Assembly (NCBI GenBank): GCA_947095535.1 | Contig: OX352774.1 | Coordinates: 72,788,416-72,852,415, forward strand | DNA: 64,000 bases | Reading direction: 5' to 3' | DNA from: Poecilobothrus nobilitatus | Taxonomy: Eukaryota; Arthropoda; Insecta; Diptera; Dolichopodidae | Part shown: positions 1 to 9,985 of the stretch, piece by piece | Layout: the number at the start of each line of letters is the position of its first letter | How positions within the stretch are numbered: position 1 is the stretch's first letter | Made by a program: the position numbers and the translations under genes | Notes under the pieces: model-generated | The model's input: only the letters and a program-made list of their open reading frames with translations | What the model was told of the DNA's origin: nothing | Databases searched by the model: none

Positions 1-1215
1 AGTTGAGCGGTATGACAATCTGAAAATGTTAAAAACTATTCATAACACGGCTTTATTAAACATTGAAGCAATAAAGAAAGTGTCGTTATCCGATCTACGT
101 CGGTTTATTGACGAATCAACAAGACATATTTGAATTTTACAAAACTTAGGTGTTTCAGTACAGCAATGGAACGAAATTTTAATTGCTCATTTATCCAATT
201 TACTATAGATACAATTACACGGAGCGTATGAGAAACAAAACAATCTGAAAATTCAGAAACTTTTCCTACAGTAAAAAAACTAAAATCATTTATTGAACTA
301 AAATGTTATATGTTGGAAATGATACCAACAATTGAAAAACAATACGTACATAAAATTGTTTAAGCTCAAATCATCATATAGCAGAATACAAAGCTTCCAA
401 TTGCAAAAAATGCGACAAACGTCTCAATACAATGCTGCATTTTAACCACTTTGCTAGAACAAATACAAGCAAATTAAATTCATCGAATAACAATTTTCAA
501 CCATCAAATACACCAATAAATACAAAACCAATCGTTCACAATAAACTCACCCATTTATCAACAGCATTTCTTATATTCTATGTAGCAGCACAACCAATAT
601 CAACTTTTAAATCTCTTAATATATTAGTATCAGCAGTCAACAGCAGCCGTTTAGGCATTTGATTCTTCTAGAGGGCAGCATCTTTGCAGAATATTATCAG
701 AATCAGGGTTTCAATCAAACTTCATTACAAAATACATGTGTAATCTTCTAAAATTAAAACGTTGAAAAATTTTAATTCCTATTGTAGGTATTAACAAAAT
801 AAAATCTGAATAAATAATGAGTGCTGAGATATTTTACAATTTATTATGTAAAAGTAAGATAAAATTATCAACAAATTTACCAATCTTACATCAAACGACA
901 CTTGGCTGAATATTATCGGGCAAATTCATATATCAATAAACAGTGAATATGACACTTTAAATCAAGATCTTGAAAAATTTTGGGGCATTGTAAAAGTTCC
1001 AGAAATTAAACATCAAAAACTTGAAGAGCAAACTTGTGAACAACATTTTAATATACATACACGTCGAGACAAGACAAGTAGGTTTAAACTTCCTTTAAAT
1101 GACGCAAACTTAGGTAAATGCAATTATACAGCAATTACCAATTGCAATTATACAGCAATGAACTTAGATAAATCACATATTGGGGCTGTAAGACGTTTTT
1201 ATATGTTAGAATTAA
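1..1215 (+). pseudogene. Decayed BEL/Pao-type LTR retrotransposon gag-pol remnant
   Basis: Frame-by-frame reading gives the ordered landmarks of a BEL/Pao polyprotein, broken by stops and frameshifts. About 1-360 resembles the gag domain that precedes the zinc knuckle. About 390-440 reads as a knuckle-like segment ending LNTMLHF. About 661-760 reads as a retroviral-type aspartic protease in which the expected DSG is ESG, followed by FITKYMCNLLKLK. About 920-1110 matches the stretch just before the reverse transcriptase (EKFWGIVKV, HTRRDKTSRFKL), and 1176-1215 gives AVRRFYMLE. No LTRs are visible, and the left end may lie outside the window. Between 1110 and 1170 a short AT-rich filler interrupts the homology. 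The family call rests on remembered motifs, not a search. The element is non-functional. Confidence 0.7.
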
Positions 1216-1219
1216 AGTC

Positions 1220-2330
1220 GCCCAAAAATACAGAATTTAAAACTAAGTATTGACAAAGAAGCTCATTAAAAATTTACCTAATGCAAATGCAGCAGATTTC
1301 GTTAGTATACAAACTAAGGTATTAAAAATATGTATGGAAGAATTAGCAAATAACGTATGTGATTTAATTAATGCTTCGATTGATCAAAAGCAGTTACTAA
1401 ATATGTTAAAAAACAGCAAGGTAATTCCCATTTACAAAAAAGAAGGAGATAAGAACGATGTGTCAAACTTCAGCCCTATATCAATAGCGTCAATTATAAG
1501 TAAAATAATCGAAACATATGTAAATCAACAATTAACGGAGTAGTTAAAAGTAAATAATATTGCAGATACAAACCAGTATGGATTCCGTAAAGGCTCCAAC
1601 ACAACTGCAACCCTATTTGATTTAATTACCTACATACAAAAAAAAAGTAATAACAAAAAAGTTGCGTAAATATTCTTTGATTTATGTAAAGCTTTCCATA
1701 CCATTGATAGAAAAATCTTATTGCTTACTCTATTTTAGTTCGGAATAATGGGAAAAGAATACAACTGGTTTAAAAACTATTTGAGTGCCAGAAAGCAATA
1801 TGACGAATGTGAATAATTAAAAAGTGAAATACAGAATGTTGATTACGGGGTGATACAAGGTCATTAGGACTAAACCTTTACGCATGCTAAATAAACAATT
1901 TTTCACAATTGCAATTATACAGCAAACCATTTATTTATGCTGATGATTTAGTAATAGTTTCTGAAGAAGATAGTTATGTAAAGCTCGGATTTAGTATAAA
2001 TAAAGACTTGGAAAAAATTAACAGTTGGATCATAAAATTAATTATTAATCATAAGTTAACAGTGAATATAAAAAAATCTAAATATATGTTAAAAAACAGT
2101 ATAATCTTTCTAACAATCTAAAAATAATAATAAACAATATAGAAATAGAAGAAATTCAAGTAAACAAATATCTTCGAGTTTATATAGATTCAGAACTCAA
2201 ATGGAATTATCAATCGAATCAAATAGCAAAAAAGACGTGACGTGTTGCTGGAGTTCTAAAATTAATAAAAAACAGGGTGCTTATATTTAAGTTAGGAGCT
2301 CGATATTTCACAACTTATTCTATGCAACTA
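1220..2330 (+). pseudogene. Decayed non-LTR (LINE) reverse transcriptase fragment
   Basis: The region carries successive reverse-transcriptase motifs of the jockey-like LINE type. VIPIYKK and NFSPISIASIISKIIE lie at about 1420-1520, QYGFRKGSNTTATLFDL at about 1570-1630, IFFDLCKAFHTIDR at about 1675-1710, and the catalytic box FIYADDL at about 1927-1950. Several in-frame stops (after 1540, 1667, 1737, 1815) and frame changes break it. No endonuclease or 3' tail is recognisable. It joins the BEL/Pao remnant directly at about 1215-1250, so one element inserted into or was fused to the other by deletion. It is inactive. Confidence 0.75.
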
Positions 2331-3075
2331 TAACAATATATGGAATAACTATCCCAGCAAACAATATGTGTCGTAAACAATGAGAGGAACACATTGTATC
2401 TCATTTTGTTACATAATCGTCCTAATGTTTTTTTATGAAAAGAAACGCATATGTACATTCAAGTGCAAATATCATTATGAGTTATGATGACTATACACAT
2501 ATTTATTTGATATTGCTGTTGTTGTGCTGCTTGTTGCTGTAGTGCGATTTGTTGTTGTCTTTTGGTGTGGTCTTAAGACTGATTTTTATTTTATATGTTG
2601 ATTTATTTATATTAAAAATTTTAGAATTACTTAATGCTAAGATTAGCATTTCTTAATATAAAAACAATAATATTAGTTAATACTAATTATGAAATGTTTA
2701 GCAAATATCAATGTACATTTATTTAAAATTTATTAATGAAAAATTAATTAACAGAAATGCTAAATTGCATTTCCTGTTATTGTTTGACTAAAATACTTTA
2801 TTTATAAAAGGTAAATGAGCTAATAATTGATATTTAGGTTAACATTATTATAATGTTAACATTATTAAACATTAACATTTACCTTATGTTCATATATGTA
2901 ACTTCTGTTCGCACGATAACTCAAAAACTAGAGAAACTATCTTGATGAAATTTATATAGTAGGTTACTAACTACGAAAGAAAGCCTAAGTTCGAACTAAC
3001 TAACTACGAAAGAAAGTTGCTCTATAAAGGAACTGTGTATTCTGAGAGTTTGCTCTTCGTTGAAGTTTTTTTATC
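2331..3075. other. AT-rich spacer with short palindromes
   Basis: No coding potential is visible. A TTG/CTG-rich low-complexity stretch lies at about 2515-2570. Two near-perfect palindromes stand out. One at 2633-2650 has 8-bp arms around GA. The other at 2838-2860 has 10-bp arms (GTTAACATTA / TAATGTTAAC) around TTA. A direct repeat of 'actaactacgaaagaaag' occurs twice at about 2965-3016. These may be remains of a small inverted-repeat element, but no boundaries could be fixed. Confidence 0.4.
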
Positions 3076-3083
3076 ATGACAAC

Positions 3084-5906
3084 TAGAGTTTCCATCCCGG
3101 GAAATCCCGGGTTTTATTTCCCGGGAAATATATTAATTTTGCATTCCCGAAAACCCGGTATTTTTTTTTCATTTCCCAGGAAATTTAATTTAATTAAATT
3201 GTAATGAAAATTATAGTGAGATTCCCTGAAATATTTACAAATCAACCATTTTATTTACGACCAGTCATTTTCAAACATAAAATTGCACGTTTTAAAGTTT
3301 TTTTAGTACAACATATTATTAATTTTAATTTTCAATTCCGTATTCAACATATTTGTTGTTGGGTAACAAATTATACGTTAATAAATTGATTAGTGGGTTT
3401 CAGAAGTTTTTCTAATAAATGTTTATTGGGTTTTTCAAAGTTTTCTGCTGTATGCTGTATCTGTCACTGTCAGCTGTTACATGTCAATTTCACTGTAGTA
3501 ATATATTATTTTTTGATGGCAGTCAGTAGCTAGCAAGACCTATGAAAAAAAACATTTTAGATTACAGTAAGCTTATATAAATATTTCAAAAATTTATGAC
3601 ACTTATTATTAATTTATTATTATATATAAAATATTTTAAGAATTAAGATCAACATGGTAAACGATGGCAATGAATCTGAGGTTTGGAAATATTTTTTAAA
3701 AAATGATAAAAATGAATCCGCAGAATGCAAAGAATGTTTAAAAAATATTCAATGCAAAGGAGCTTCTACAAGCGGGCTGATCAGGCATTTATTATCTCAA
3801 CATAAAATTATTTTGAAGCGGAATTGTAATGATGATGTTGATGCAGTTTACGACAATCAACCGAAAAAAAGTAAGCAGACTACATTGAAAAGTTTTGTCA
3901 AACGAACATCATTATGTGAAATTGTAGCTAAACTGGCTGCGGTTGACGGATTCTCTATAAATGCAATTAAAAATAGTTCATTTATAAGACAATCTTTATA
4001 TGCCAATCAACAATATCAATTACCGAATAGCAATACGGGCGTAATGAAATTAATTCATGATTTTTATAATATTGCTAAAAATGGAGTTATAAAAAAAATA
4101 AAAGATCACTTAAACAACTCTGGAAAATTTAGTGTTACTCTCGACGAATGGACCAGCATAAAATATTCCAGATACTTAAATGTTAATATACATTACAAAA
4201 ATGAAGAATTTGACAATTTGGGATTAGTACGAATTGATGGAAGCTGTCCAGCTGAGAAAGCATTAAATTTATTTGAAAAAAAACTTTCAGAATTTAATTT
4301 AAAATCGTCCGATATTGTTGCAGCAACAACAGATGGAGCGGCTGTTATGGTCAAATTCGGTAGAATTGCGTCCTTTTGTCATCAACAATGCTATAATCAT
4401 GGGATCCATCTGGGAGTTATCGATGTTCTTTACAAACGTAGAAGCCAAATTGAAACGTACAGTGAAAATCAATTCGATAATGAAACTTATGATGATGATG
4501 ACCACGAAGAAGAAAATTCTATTGAAAGTGTAGATGAATTTGACGGCGATGAAAATGTAGATAGTGTTGCTATTGGTTCAACTTCAACTGATCTGCAAAT
4601 GAATCATGAAAACCTTGAGAACGGTTTGAAAATGGTCCGGAAAATCGTAAAATTATTTAAACTATCAGCAGTGAGAAACTCCATTTTGCAAAATTATGTG
4701 AAAAGTGTGCATGGAAGAGAATTGTGTTTGCTTTTAGATTGTGTGACAAGATGGAACAGCATCGAACCTATGTTAAAAAGGTTCCTTAAGATAAAAAGCT
4801 GTATTATAAATGCTCTGAATCGTTTAAATTTGTCACACTATTTTGATGAAAATTTAGTACCACATCTGGAAATGTTATTAAATGTGTTGAAACCTGTCAA
4901 GTTAGCAGTTGAAGCATTAGAAAGACGTGAAACTAATCTTATTACAAGTGAAGGTATTTTAAATTTTCTTTTCAAAACTCTCGAGGAACAAAAAAATGAG
5001 TTGGCCTCTGAACTGTTAGAAACACTAAAAACAAGATTGATGGAAAGGCGCAACAAAGATTTAATTTCGCTCTTGCAAGTTTTGCAAAATCCACAAAATT
5101 TAAACAATAAATTTTTTGGAAAAAGCAGCAAAACTGAAATTATTAATTTGGCAAAAGAATTAATGACAAAACTATTTTTAAATACTTATGCTGATTCAAT
5201 TCAGAACGAAATTGAATCTGGAGATGATAAAGAAGTAGAGGAAGTTAACTCGGATCTCATTGATGAAATTAAATTAAAAAAGAACTTACAAACTGCAGTC
5301 AACGATTGTTACAAAAAAATGCCAGTTAATTTAGATTATATTAGTAATCTTCAAAAAGAAATTAAAATGTTTGAAATAACTGGTGAAAAGACTGAAAATT
5401 TACAAAAATTATTTAGCTGTTTAAAAACTATAAGACCTACTTCAACTGAAAGTGAAAGAGTGTTCTCAATTGCTCCAATATTTTCAACAAAAAAAAGGTC
5501 TTTACTAAGTAAGTGATCATTCACTGAATGCTTTATGTTTTTTGAAAAGCTATTTTATTAAATACAAAAACTAAATCGCTGAACAGTTAGTTCCATTCGA
5601 TATTCATCATATTTTTCAACTGATATAATTTTTTTAACTATAACATTTAAAAACAAAATGTTCATGTTTTTGTTTTCTTATTATTTTATTTTTTTTACAC
5701 AATACTGAAATTATTTGTGATATTACATGACTTGAATTATAATGTCATGTATTTTTTATTTATTTTTAATAAATATTACTATAGTTAACATCTTTTTTTT
5801 ACTTTTCTTTAATATTTTTCAGATTTCCCGGGATCCCGGAATTTCCCGAAAATTAAATTTTCGATTTTCCCGGGAAATTTAAAAGTGCCGGGAAATGGAA
5901 ACTCTA
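3084..5906 (+). mobile_element. Complete hAT transposon (hAT-1), 2,823 bp
   Basis: The ends are inverted repeats starting TAGAGTTTCCAT (3084-3095), and the reverse complement of 5895-5906 is identical. Both ends continue into CCCGGGAAAT-rich subterminal sequence. The element is flanked by an exact 8-bp duplication, ATGACAAC, at 3076-3083 and 5907-5914, as expected for hAT insertion. It carries one transposase frame at 3654-5516. The perfect TSD and long frame mark it as relatively young. It is related to, but clearly diverged from, the hAT-2 element at 12934-15477. Confidence 0.93.
3654..5516 (+). CDS. hAT transposase with N-terminal BED zinc finger (hAT-1)
   Basis: The frame gives 620 residues from an ATG. 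An N-terminal BED-type finger lies at about residues 10-50 (C-x2-C ... H-x4-H). The RNase-H-like catalytic core follows, with LDEWTS at about 163, TTDGAAVM at about 225 and CVTRWNS at about 363. An acidic insert (DDDDHEEENS) lies at about 280-290. The C-terminal dimerisation region begins PTSTESERVFS at about 594. The frame ends prematurely at K620 (tga 5514-5516). The rest of the hAT C-terminus is readable just downstream in another frame, beginning SDHSLNALCFLKSYF. A 4-bp tandem duplication (AAGT AAGT, 5507-5514) accounts for the shift. The protein therefore lacks about 16 conserved C-terminal residues and may be weak or inactive. The same site matches a 5' splice site, an alternative explanation. 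Confidence 0.9.
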   Translation: MVNDGNESEVWKYFLKNDKNESAECKECLKNIQCKGASTSGLIRHLLSQHKIILKRNCNDDVDAVYDNQPKKSKQTTLKSFVKRTSLCEIVAKLAAVDGFSINAIKNSSFIRQSLYANQQYQLPNSNTGVMKLIHDFYNIAKNGVIKKIKDHLNNSGKFSVTLDEWTSIKYSRYLNVNIHYKNEEFDNLGLVRIDGSCPAEKALNLFEKKLSEFNLKSSDIVAATTDGAAVMVKFGRIASFCHQQCYNHGIHLGVIDVLYKRRSQIETYSENQFDNETYDDDDHEEENSIESVDEFDGDENVDSVAIGSTSTDLQMNHENLENGLKMVRKIVKLFKLSAVRNSILQNYVKSVHGRELCLLLDCVTRWNSIEPMLKRFLKIKSCIINALNRLNLSHYFDENLVPHLEMLLNVLKPVKLAVEALERRETNLITSEGILNFLFKTLEEQKNELASELLETLKTRLMERRNKDLISLLQVLQNPQNLNNKFFGKSSKTEIINLAKELMTKLFLNTYADSIQNEIESGDDKEVEEVNSDLIDEIKLKKNLQTAVNDCYKKMPVNLDYISNLQKEIKMFEITGEKTENLQKLFSCLKTIRPTSTESERVFSIAPIFSTKKRSLLSK

Positions 5907-5914
5907 ATGACAAC

Positions 5915-7500
5915 TAACTAAAATTTGTAATTTCCCATTTATTATAATTTTCCCTTTCATATTAGAGAGAATGAACTTTAAAAATTATTAAAAAACATTT
6001 AAAAAATTTCAACAAATAATTTAAATTACTGGTTTTCAATTTAAATAATTAATAATAATTTTAATTAAAATGTTCCTATGTGAAATTCTTTTTCAAAATT
6101 AGTTCTAAATTATTGAGTTTATATTAAATTATTAGAAAGAGTTACATCAACAGTTAACATTACAACTATTTTGTATTTATAAATCATAAATTAAAAAAAA
6201 ACAAGTAAATGTAACAGTAAGTCGATGCAACAGACTTATTAATACCCTACACCTGAATAATTCGAATTAAATTAAAAATACATAAGTTTTTTGGTAGCTG
6301 CTTGAAGTTCTTCCCTTTTCTGTCTTATTCAACTCGAGTTTAAGGAACGTAAAAGGGCATCCTCTTGGGAAATGCTTGCCACCCTTGAAAAAAATTTCAA
6401 GTTTCTATAGTAGTATAGCTAGGTCTGTTCTCGACCAGGAAATGACGTCACAAATGTTAAAGATAAGGTTTGATGTTAACGATAAGGAAATGATAAGAAA
6501 TAAGATAAGGACTCATCGATGACTCAAGGTATGACTCATCGATGACTCATCAATGACTCATCGAATAAATTTTAGATTAAGTTAGTTATTTGGATTTTAA
6601 AATACCAGGCGCGCAGATTTGAAATTTTTTTAAAGAATTAAATTAAAAGCTTTTTTAATTTTTTTTTTCCACTTTGAACATTATGTTTTGGTGATAAAAA
6701 CTTTTTCTGGTTCTTGCAATTTTAAATTGTGAAAAAAGAGAAAAAATATAATACGACAATTTGTTTTAGATATGAAATATTGTATTTTAAAATTTTTTAA
6801 GAAATATGACGTCAGGAAATCTCCTGTATAATTATATATTTTTTTGAATATATGACTATACAGTAATTATGGAGTAATGTTGTTGTTGTTGTTATTTATT
6901 TTCGAATGTTATTTATATGTTTTGTTATTTAAAAAAAAATTTTAAATCATAATTTCTTATCAGCTAAACAAAAAAAATTGTTGTGCGGTTTTATTCTCAT
7001 TCGTTTGTAGGAAAAAAAGTACCTATATCTAACGAAATTTTTAAAGTTGTAAAATAAAAATCTTAAATGATGTCAGGGGATGGGGATTCCTTTTGTTAAT
7101 TTAAAAAGAAAAAAAAAAAAAATATTAGTACTACAAAGTTTTTTTATTTTTTTAACGTTTTCCAATATTTATAATTATTTTCTTTAAATTTGTTTATGAT
7201 TTTAGCTAATCGTAATAAAGATATTTTAAAAAATTTGGTTGAATTGTGTGTAAGAAATTAAAAACTTGCGTTTTTGTCTGTACTTTTAAGTTTGATAAGT
7301 TATTTAATTGTTAGAAATAATTAAAAGAAATCAAAAACTTATGGTTTTGCCTGCACTTTTAAGTTTGATAAGTTATTAAATTGTTTCAATTAATTAAAAG
7401 AAAAAGGAAACTTGTGGTTTTGTTTGCATATTTATTTTAAATTTGATTACTGGAATATATCAGTTATTTTAATTTAGAATAACCCACACATTTTTAAAAA
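5915..7500. other. AT-rich noncoding spacer with short tandem repeats
   Basis: No gene is visible. At about 6510-6566 the 11-12 bp unit ATGACTCATCG is repeated about five times with small changes. At about 7250-7450 a unit of about 74 bp ('aacttgcgtttttgtctg' followed by 'ttttaagtttgataagtta') recurs three times with decay, the third copy being truncated. Long A and T runs fill the rest. The 74-bp repeats lie just upstream of the polymerase-bearing element and could be its edge. Confidence 0.5.
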
Positions 7501-7503
7501 GTA

Positions 7504-7512
7504 CTATAAAAG
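7504..7512 (+). promoter_or_regulatory. TATA box upstream of the small ORF of the polymerase element
   Basis: TATAAAAGT lies at 7504-7512. A TCATTC initiator-like motif follows about 30 bp later. The ATG at 7586 is preceded by a direct repeat of 'attaaactttcaagta'. The spacing fits an RNA polymerase II core promoter for the frame at 7586. This is inferred from spacing only. Confidence 0.5.
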
Positions 7513-7585
7513 TAGAGTAATTTACATTTTATTCATCATTCAAAAAGTAATTATTAAACTTTCAAGTAGTATTAAACTTTCAAGT

Positions 7586-8028
7586 ATGGACTCAGACGAA
7601 ATTCAGATAATTGATGACTTCCAGATTGCTCCACCGCTGAGCAATTTTATACACCATCAAAAACAACAACAACCAGCAGGGAGCAAAAGCGGATATAAAA
7701 GGAAAGCTGATAGCGTTACAGGGTTGTTACATAAGTTCAACGAAAAAGTAAGAGAGAAGAGCTGAAAGCATCTGAGATAGAGCAAAAAAAGTTTTATCAT
7801 ATTCAGAAAATAGCCTTGGTAAAAACAGAATATGGACCGAGGATTTTGTTGGAGTTTACCAACACGTCATTTTTTCTGACAGCATACATGGTAGAATTTT
7901 TAAGTGAAGAAGAAATAAAAAATTTAAATGCGCAGGTTAATATTTATATGATCTGCAATGATAAACATCAATACAAGTTCATTCAGGAAGATGTTTATTC
8001 CCAAGAAAAACTTGCTTTAAATCGGTAA
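7586..8028 (+). pseudogene. Small accessory protein next to the type-B DNA polymerase, frameshifted
   Basis: An ATG at 7586 opens a 59-codon frame (MDSDEIQIIDDFQIAPP...) that stops at 7763. A second frame, open from about 7757 to 8028, continues the same protein: FYHIQKIALVKTEYGPRILL, then YMVEFLSEEEIKNL. A single-base shift near 7757-7762 separates the two parts. The pattern (an F..I..I.LVKT.YG..IL strand set) resembles a small beta-rich protein that in insect genomes is often found near Polinton/bidnavirus-like polymerases. A single-strand DNA-binding role is a guess. It is followed by 36-bp tandem repeats and the polymerase frame. Confidence 0.5.
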
Positions 8029-8149
8029 GTAGTTAAAGATAAGATATATACATAAAATACAAACAGAACAGAACATGTAATTAAATATGTAAAAATTAAA
8101 GATTTACTTAAAAAAATTTAATTAATATTTAGTTTTTTTATACTTTTTG

Positions 8150-8300
8150 TGATTTTCAGGTTTTTGAACGAAATATACGTTTTTTTCTTTTTTTTTGAGA
8201 TTTTCAGATTCATGAATGAAATATGCTTTTGAGATTTTCAGGTTCTTGTATGAAATATGCTTTTTGAGATTTTCAGGTTCATGAATGAAATATGATAAGA
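8150..8300. repeat. Tandem repeat of about 36 bp, four decayed copies
   Basis: The unit 'gattttcaggttcatgaa' followed by 'tgaaatatgcttttt' recurs about four times between 8150 and 8300. It lies between the small accessory frame and the polymerase frame, where promoter or 5' leader sequence of the polymerase gene would be expected. Confidence 0.65.
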
Positions 8301-8368
8301 CTTAAATACTATATGCTAGATTTTATTAAAAATTAATTTAGTATAGTACAGTTCGTGATATAATAAAC

Positions 8369-9985
8369 ATGAGTGAAATATTAAAAACAATTTTAAAGAA
8401 ACATATTGAGCTTTCTTCTTTTTATGAAAAAAGTGATAATGTTAATGATGTAAAATCTTATATGATTTTGTTATTAAAAGACTTAATAAATTTAGAAAAC
8501 TTACAAAAAGAAAATAGAGATTCTAAAAGTGGTGTTAAATCTTGCATAACAACAGTGATTGCTCATTTAGAATCAATTAAATTAAAAATTAAAGTCAAAT
8601 TGTTATGTGAAAAAAACTTAGAACTTCAATGGAAAAACTTGTCTTCAGCATTTGAAAATAGGATACAAACAGGTGTTGTATCAAATGTAAATGAAATAGA
8701 CCCTAAAATATTTTTAACAAAGTGTAAAAATATTATATTAAATAAAATAAATGAAATATTATTGAAATATAATTCAATAAAAATTAATATGGTGTTTTGT
8801 GGTGAGTTTGTTTTACCAAACAAAACTGATGATAAAGATGAACCATTTTATGACTTAAAATATTTAAATACTGAAAATGTAACAGTATTAAAAAAAGATA
8901 AAAATTGTGAATGGTATGATATATTATCTCAACAAATATTAATAATATTTGATGATTTTCAAGAAAAAGGTAGTTAGTGGTTGGGCTTTATCATCAATAA
9001 TTAATTTAGTAACAAATGTAAACACATTCACACCGTTTGTTGCAGCATCATCTTACATAGAATTGCCATCAGTTATTAAAAACAGAAAAGCATGTATTAA
9101 TATCAAAAATAATAATAATGCTTGTTTTGCCTGTTGTATAATGGCTTCACTGTCTCCAAGTGTATCTCATACTGACCGAGTATCCAGCTATCCACATTAT
9201 GAGGAAAAATTAAATTTTGATGGTATATTTTTTCCAGTTTTAGTAAAAGATATTCCGAAGTTTGAGAAATTAAATTCAATTTCTGTTAACGTTTTCGGGT
9301 TGGAAATGATTGGAAAAGATAAATTTAAAGTTATACCATTTTACTTAACAAATTTAAAAAGGGAAAAACATGCTAATCTTTTATTGATTCAAAATATTTA
9401 TGATAAAAAAGAAAAATTTAATACCTATTATGAAAATAATATAGAAACTGAGAAAATTATATAGAAACTGAAAAAATAAAATATCATTATGTGTTAGTAA
9501 AAGATATGTCCAAATTACTTTCATCTGATTTAAACAAAAAAACTAAAAAAAAAAACTTTTGTGATAGATGTCTCAATTATTTTCCAACAAATGAAAAGTT
9601 AAATTATCATACACCATATTGTAACAAAATCAACAAATCTGCTATTGTATTACCTGAGAAAAAAGATAATAATCTCAAATTTACTAAATTCAAAAATAAA
9701 TTAATGGTACCATGTGTTATTTATGCTGACATAGAATGTATATTAAAAAAAACCTTCTCGGATAACAATTATCAAGAACATATTCCATGTTCTTATAGGT
9801 TATTAGATAAAATCAACATATATACATAAAACAGAATATCGTTTTTTGCGGGGAGAGAACTGCATGTAATGGTTTTTAAATGAATTGAAAACGATTGGTT
9901 GTTATTATTTAGAAATTGATTTGTTAACACCTGTTAAAATTAATCCATTAACAACTGAGCAGCAGCATCGAAAATTTAATTTCTG
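8369..9985 (+). pseudogene. Protein-primed type-B DNA polymerase, Polinton/bidnavirus-like, N-terminal part
   Basis: Three consecutive frames (8369-8977, 8949-9464, 9491-9829) read as one protein. The N-terminal region is helical. Next come GWALSSIINLVTNVN and SSYIELPSVIKNRKACINIK, then SVNVFG and a CxxC...H...C finger (CDRCLNYF ... HTPYC, about 9561-9620). The start of the exonuclease domain follows, YADIEC, with the ExoI-type D and E at about 9720-9740. Residues after 9850 (ELKTIGCYYLEIDLLTP) continue to about 9985, where homology stops. The polymerase catalytic half is therefore absent. Breaks are a 4-bp duplication (TAGT TAGT, 8971-8978), a 20-bp duplication (9441-9460 / 9461-9480) and decay after 9829. 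It is a fossil of a Polinton, bidnavirus or related insertion. Confidence 0.7.

Larger units (their letters stand above)
3076..5914. repeat. 8-bp target-site duplication ATGACAAC of hAT-1
   Basis: ATGACAAC occurs at 3076-3083 and again at 5907-5914, directly abutting the two inverted-repeat ends of hAT-1. Exact 8-bp duplication is the hallmark of hAT integration. Confidence 0.93.

Noticed and set aside
432..662. 76-codon open frame as a separate gene
   Set aside because: It is one frame of the BEL/Pao gag-protease remnant; homology continues on both sides in other frames.
3204..3389. 61-codon frame in the hAT-1 5' region
   Set aside because: It is AT-rich noncoding sequence between the TIR and the transposase, without coding features.
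4299..5131. Minus-strand frames inside the hAT-1 transposase
   Set aside because: They are shadows of the plus-strand transposase with no independent motifs.
7250..8300. CRISPR array from the spaced repeats
   Set aside because: Units are contiguous decayed tandem repeats, not constant repeats with unique spacers, and the DNA is eukaryotic.
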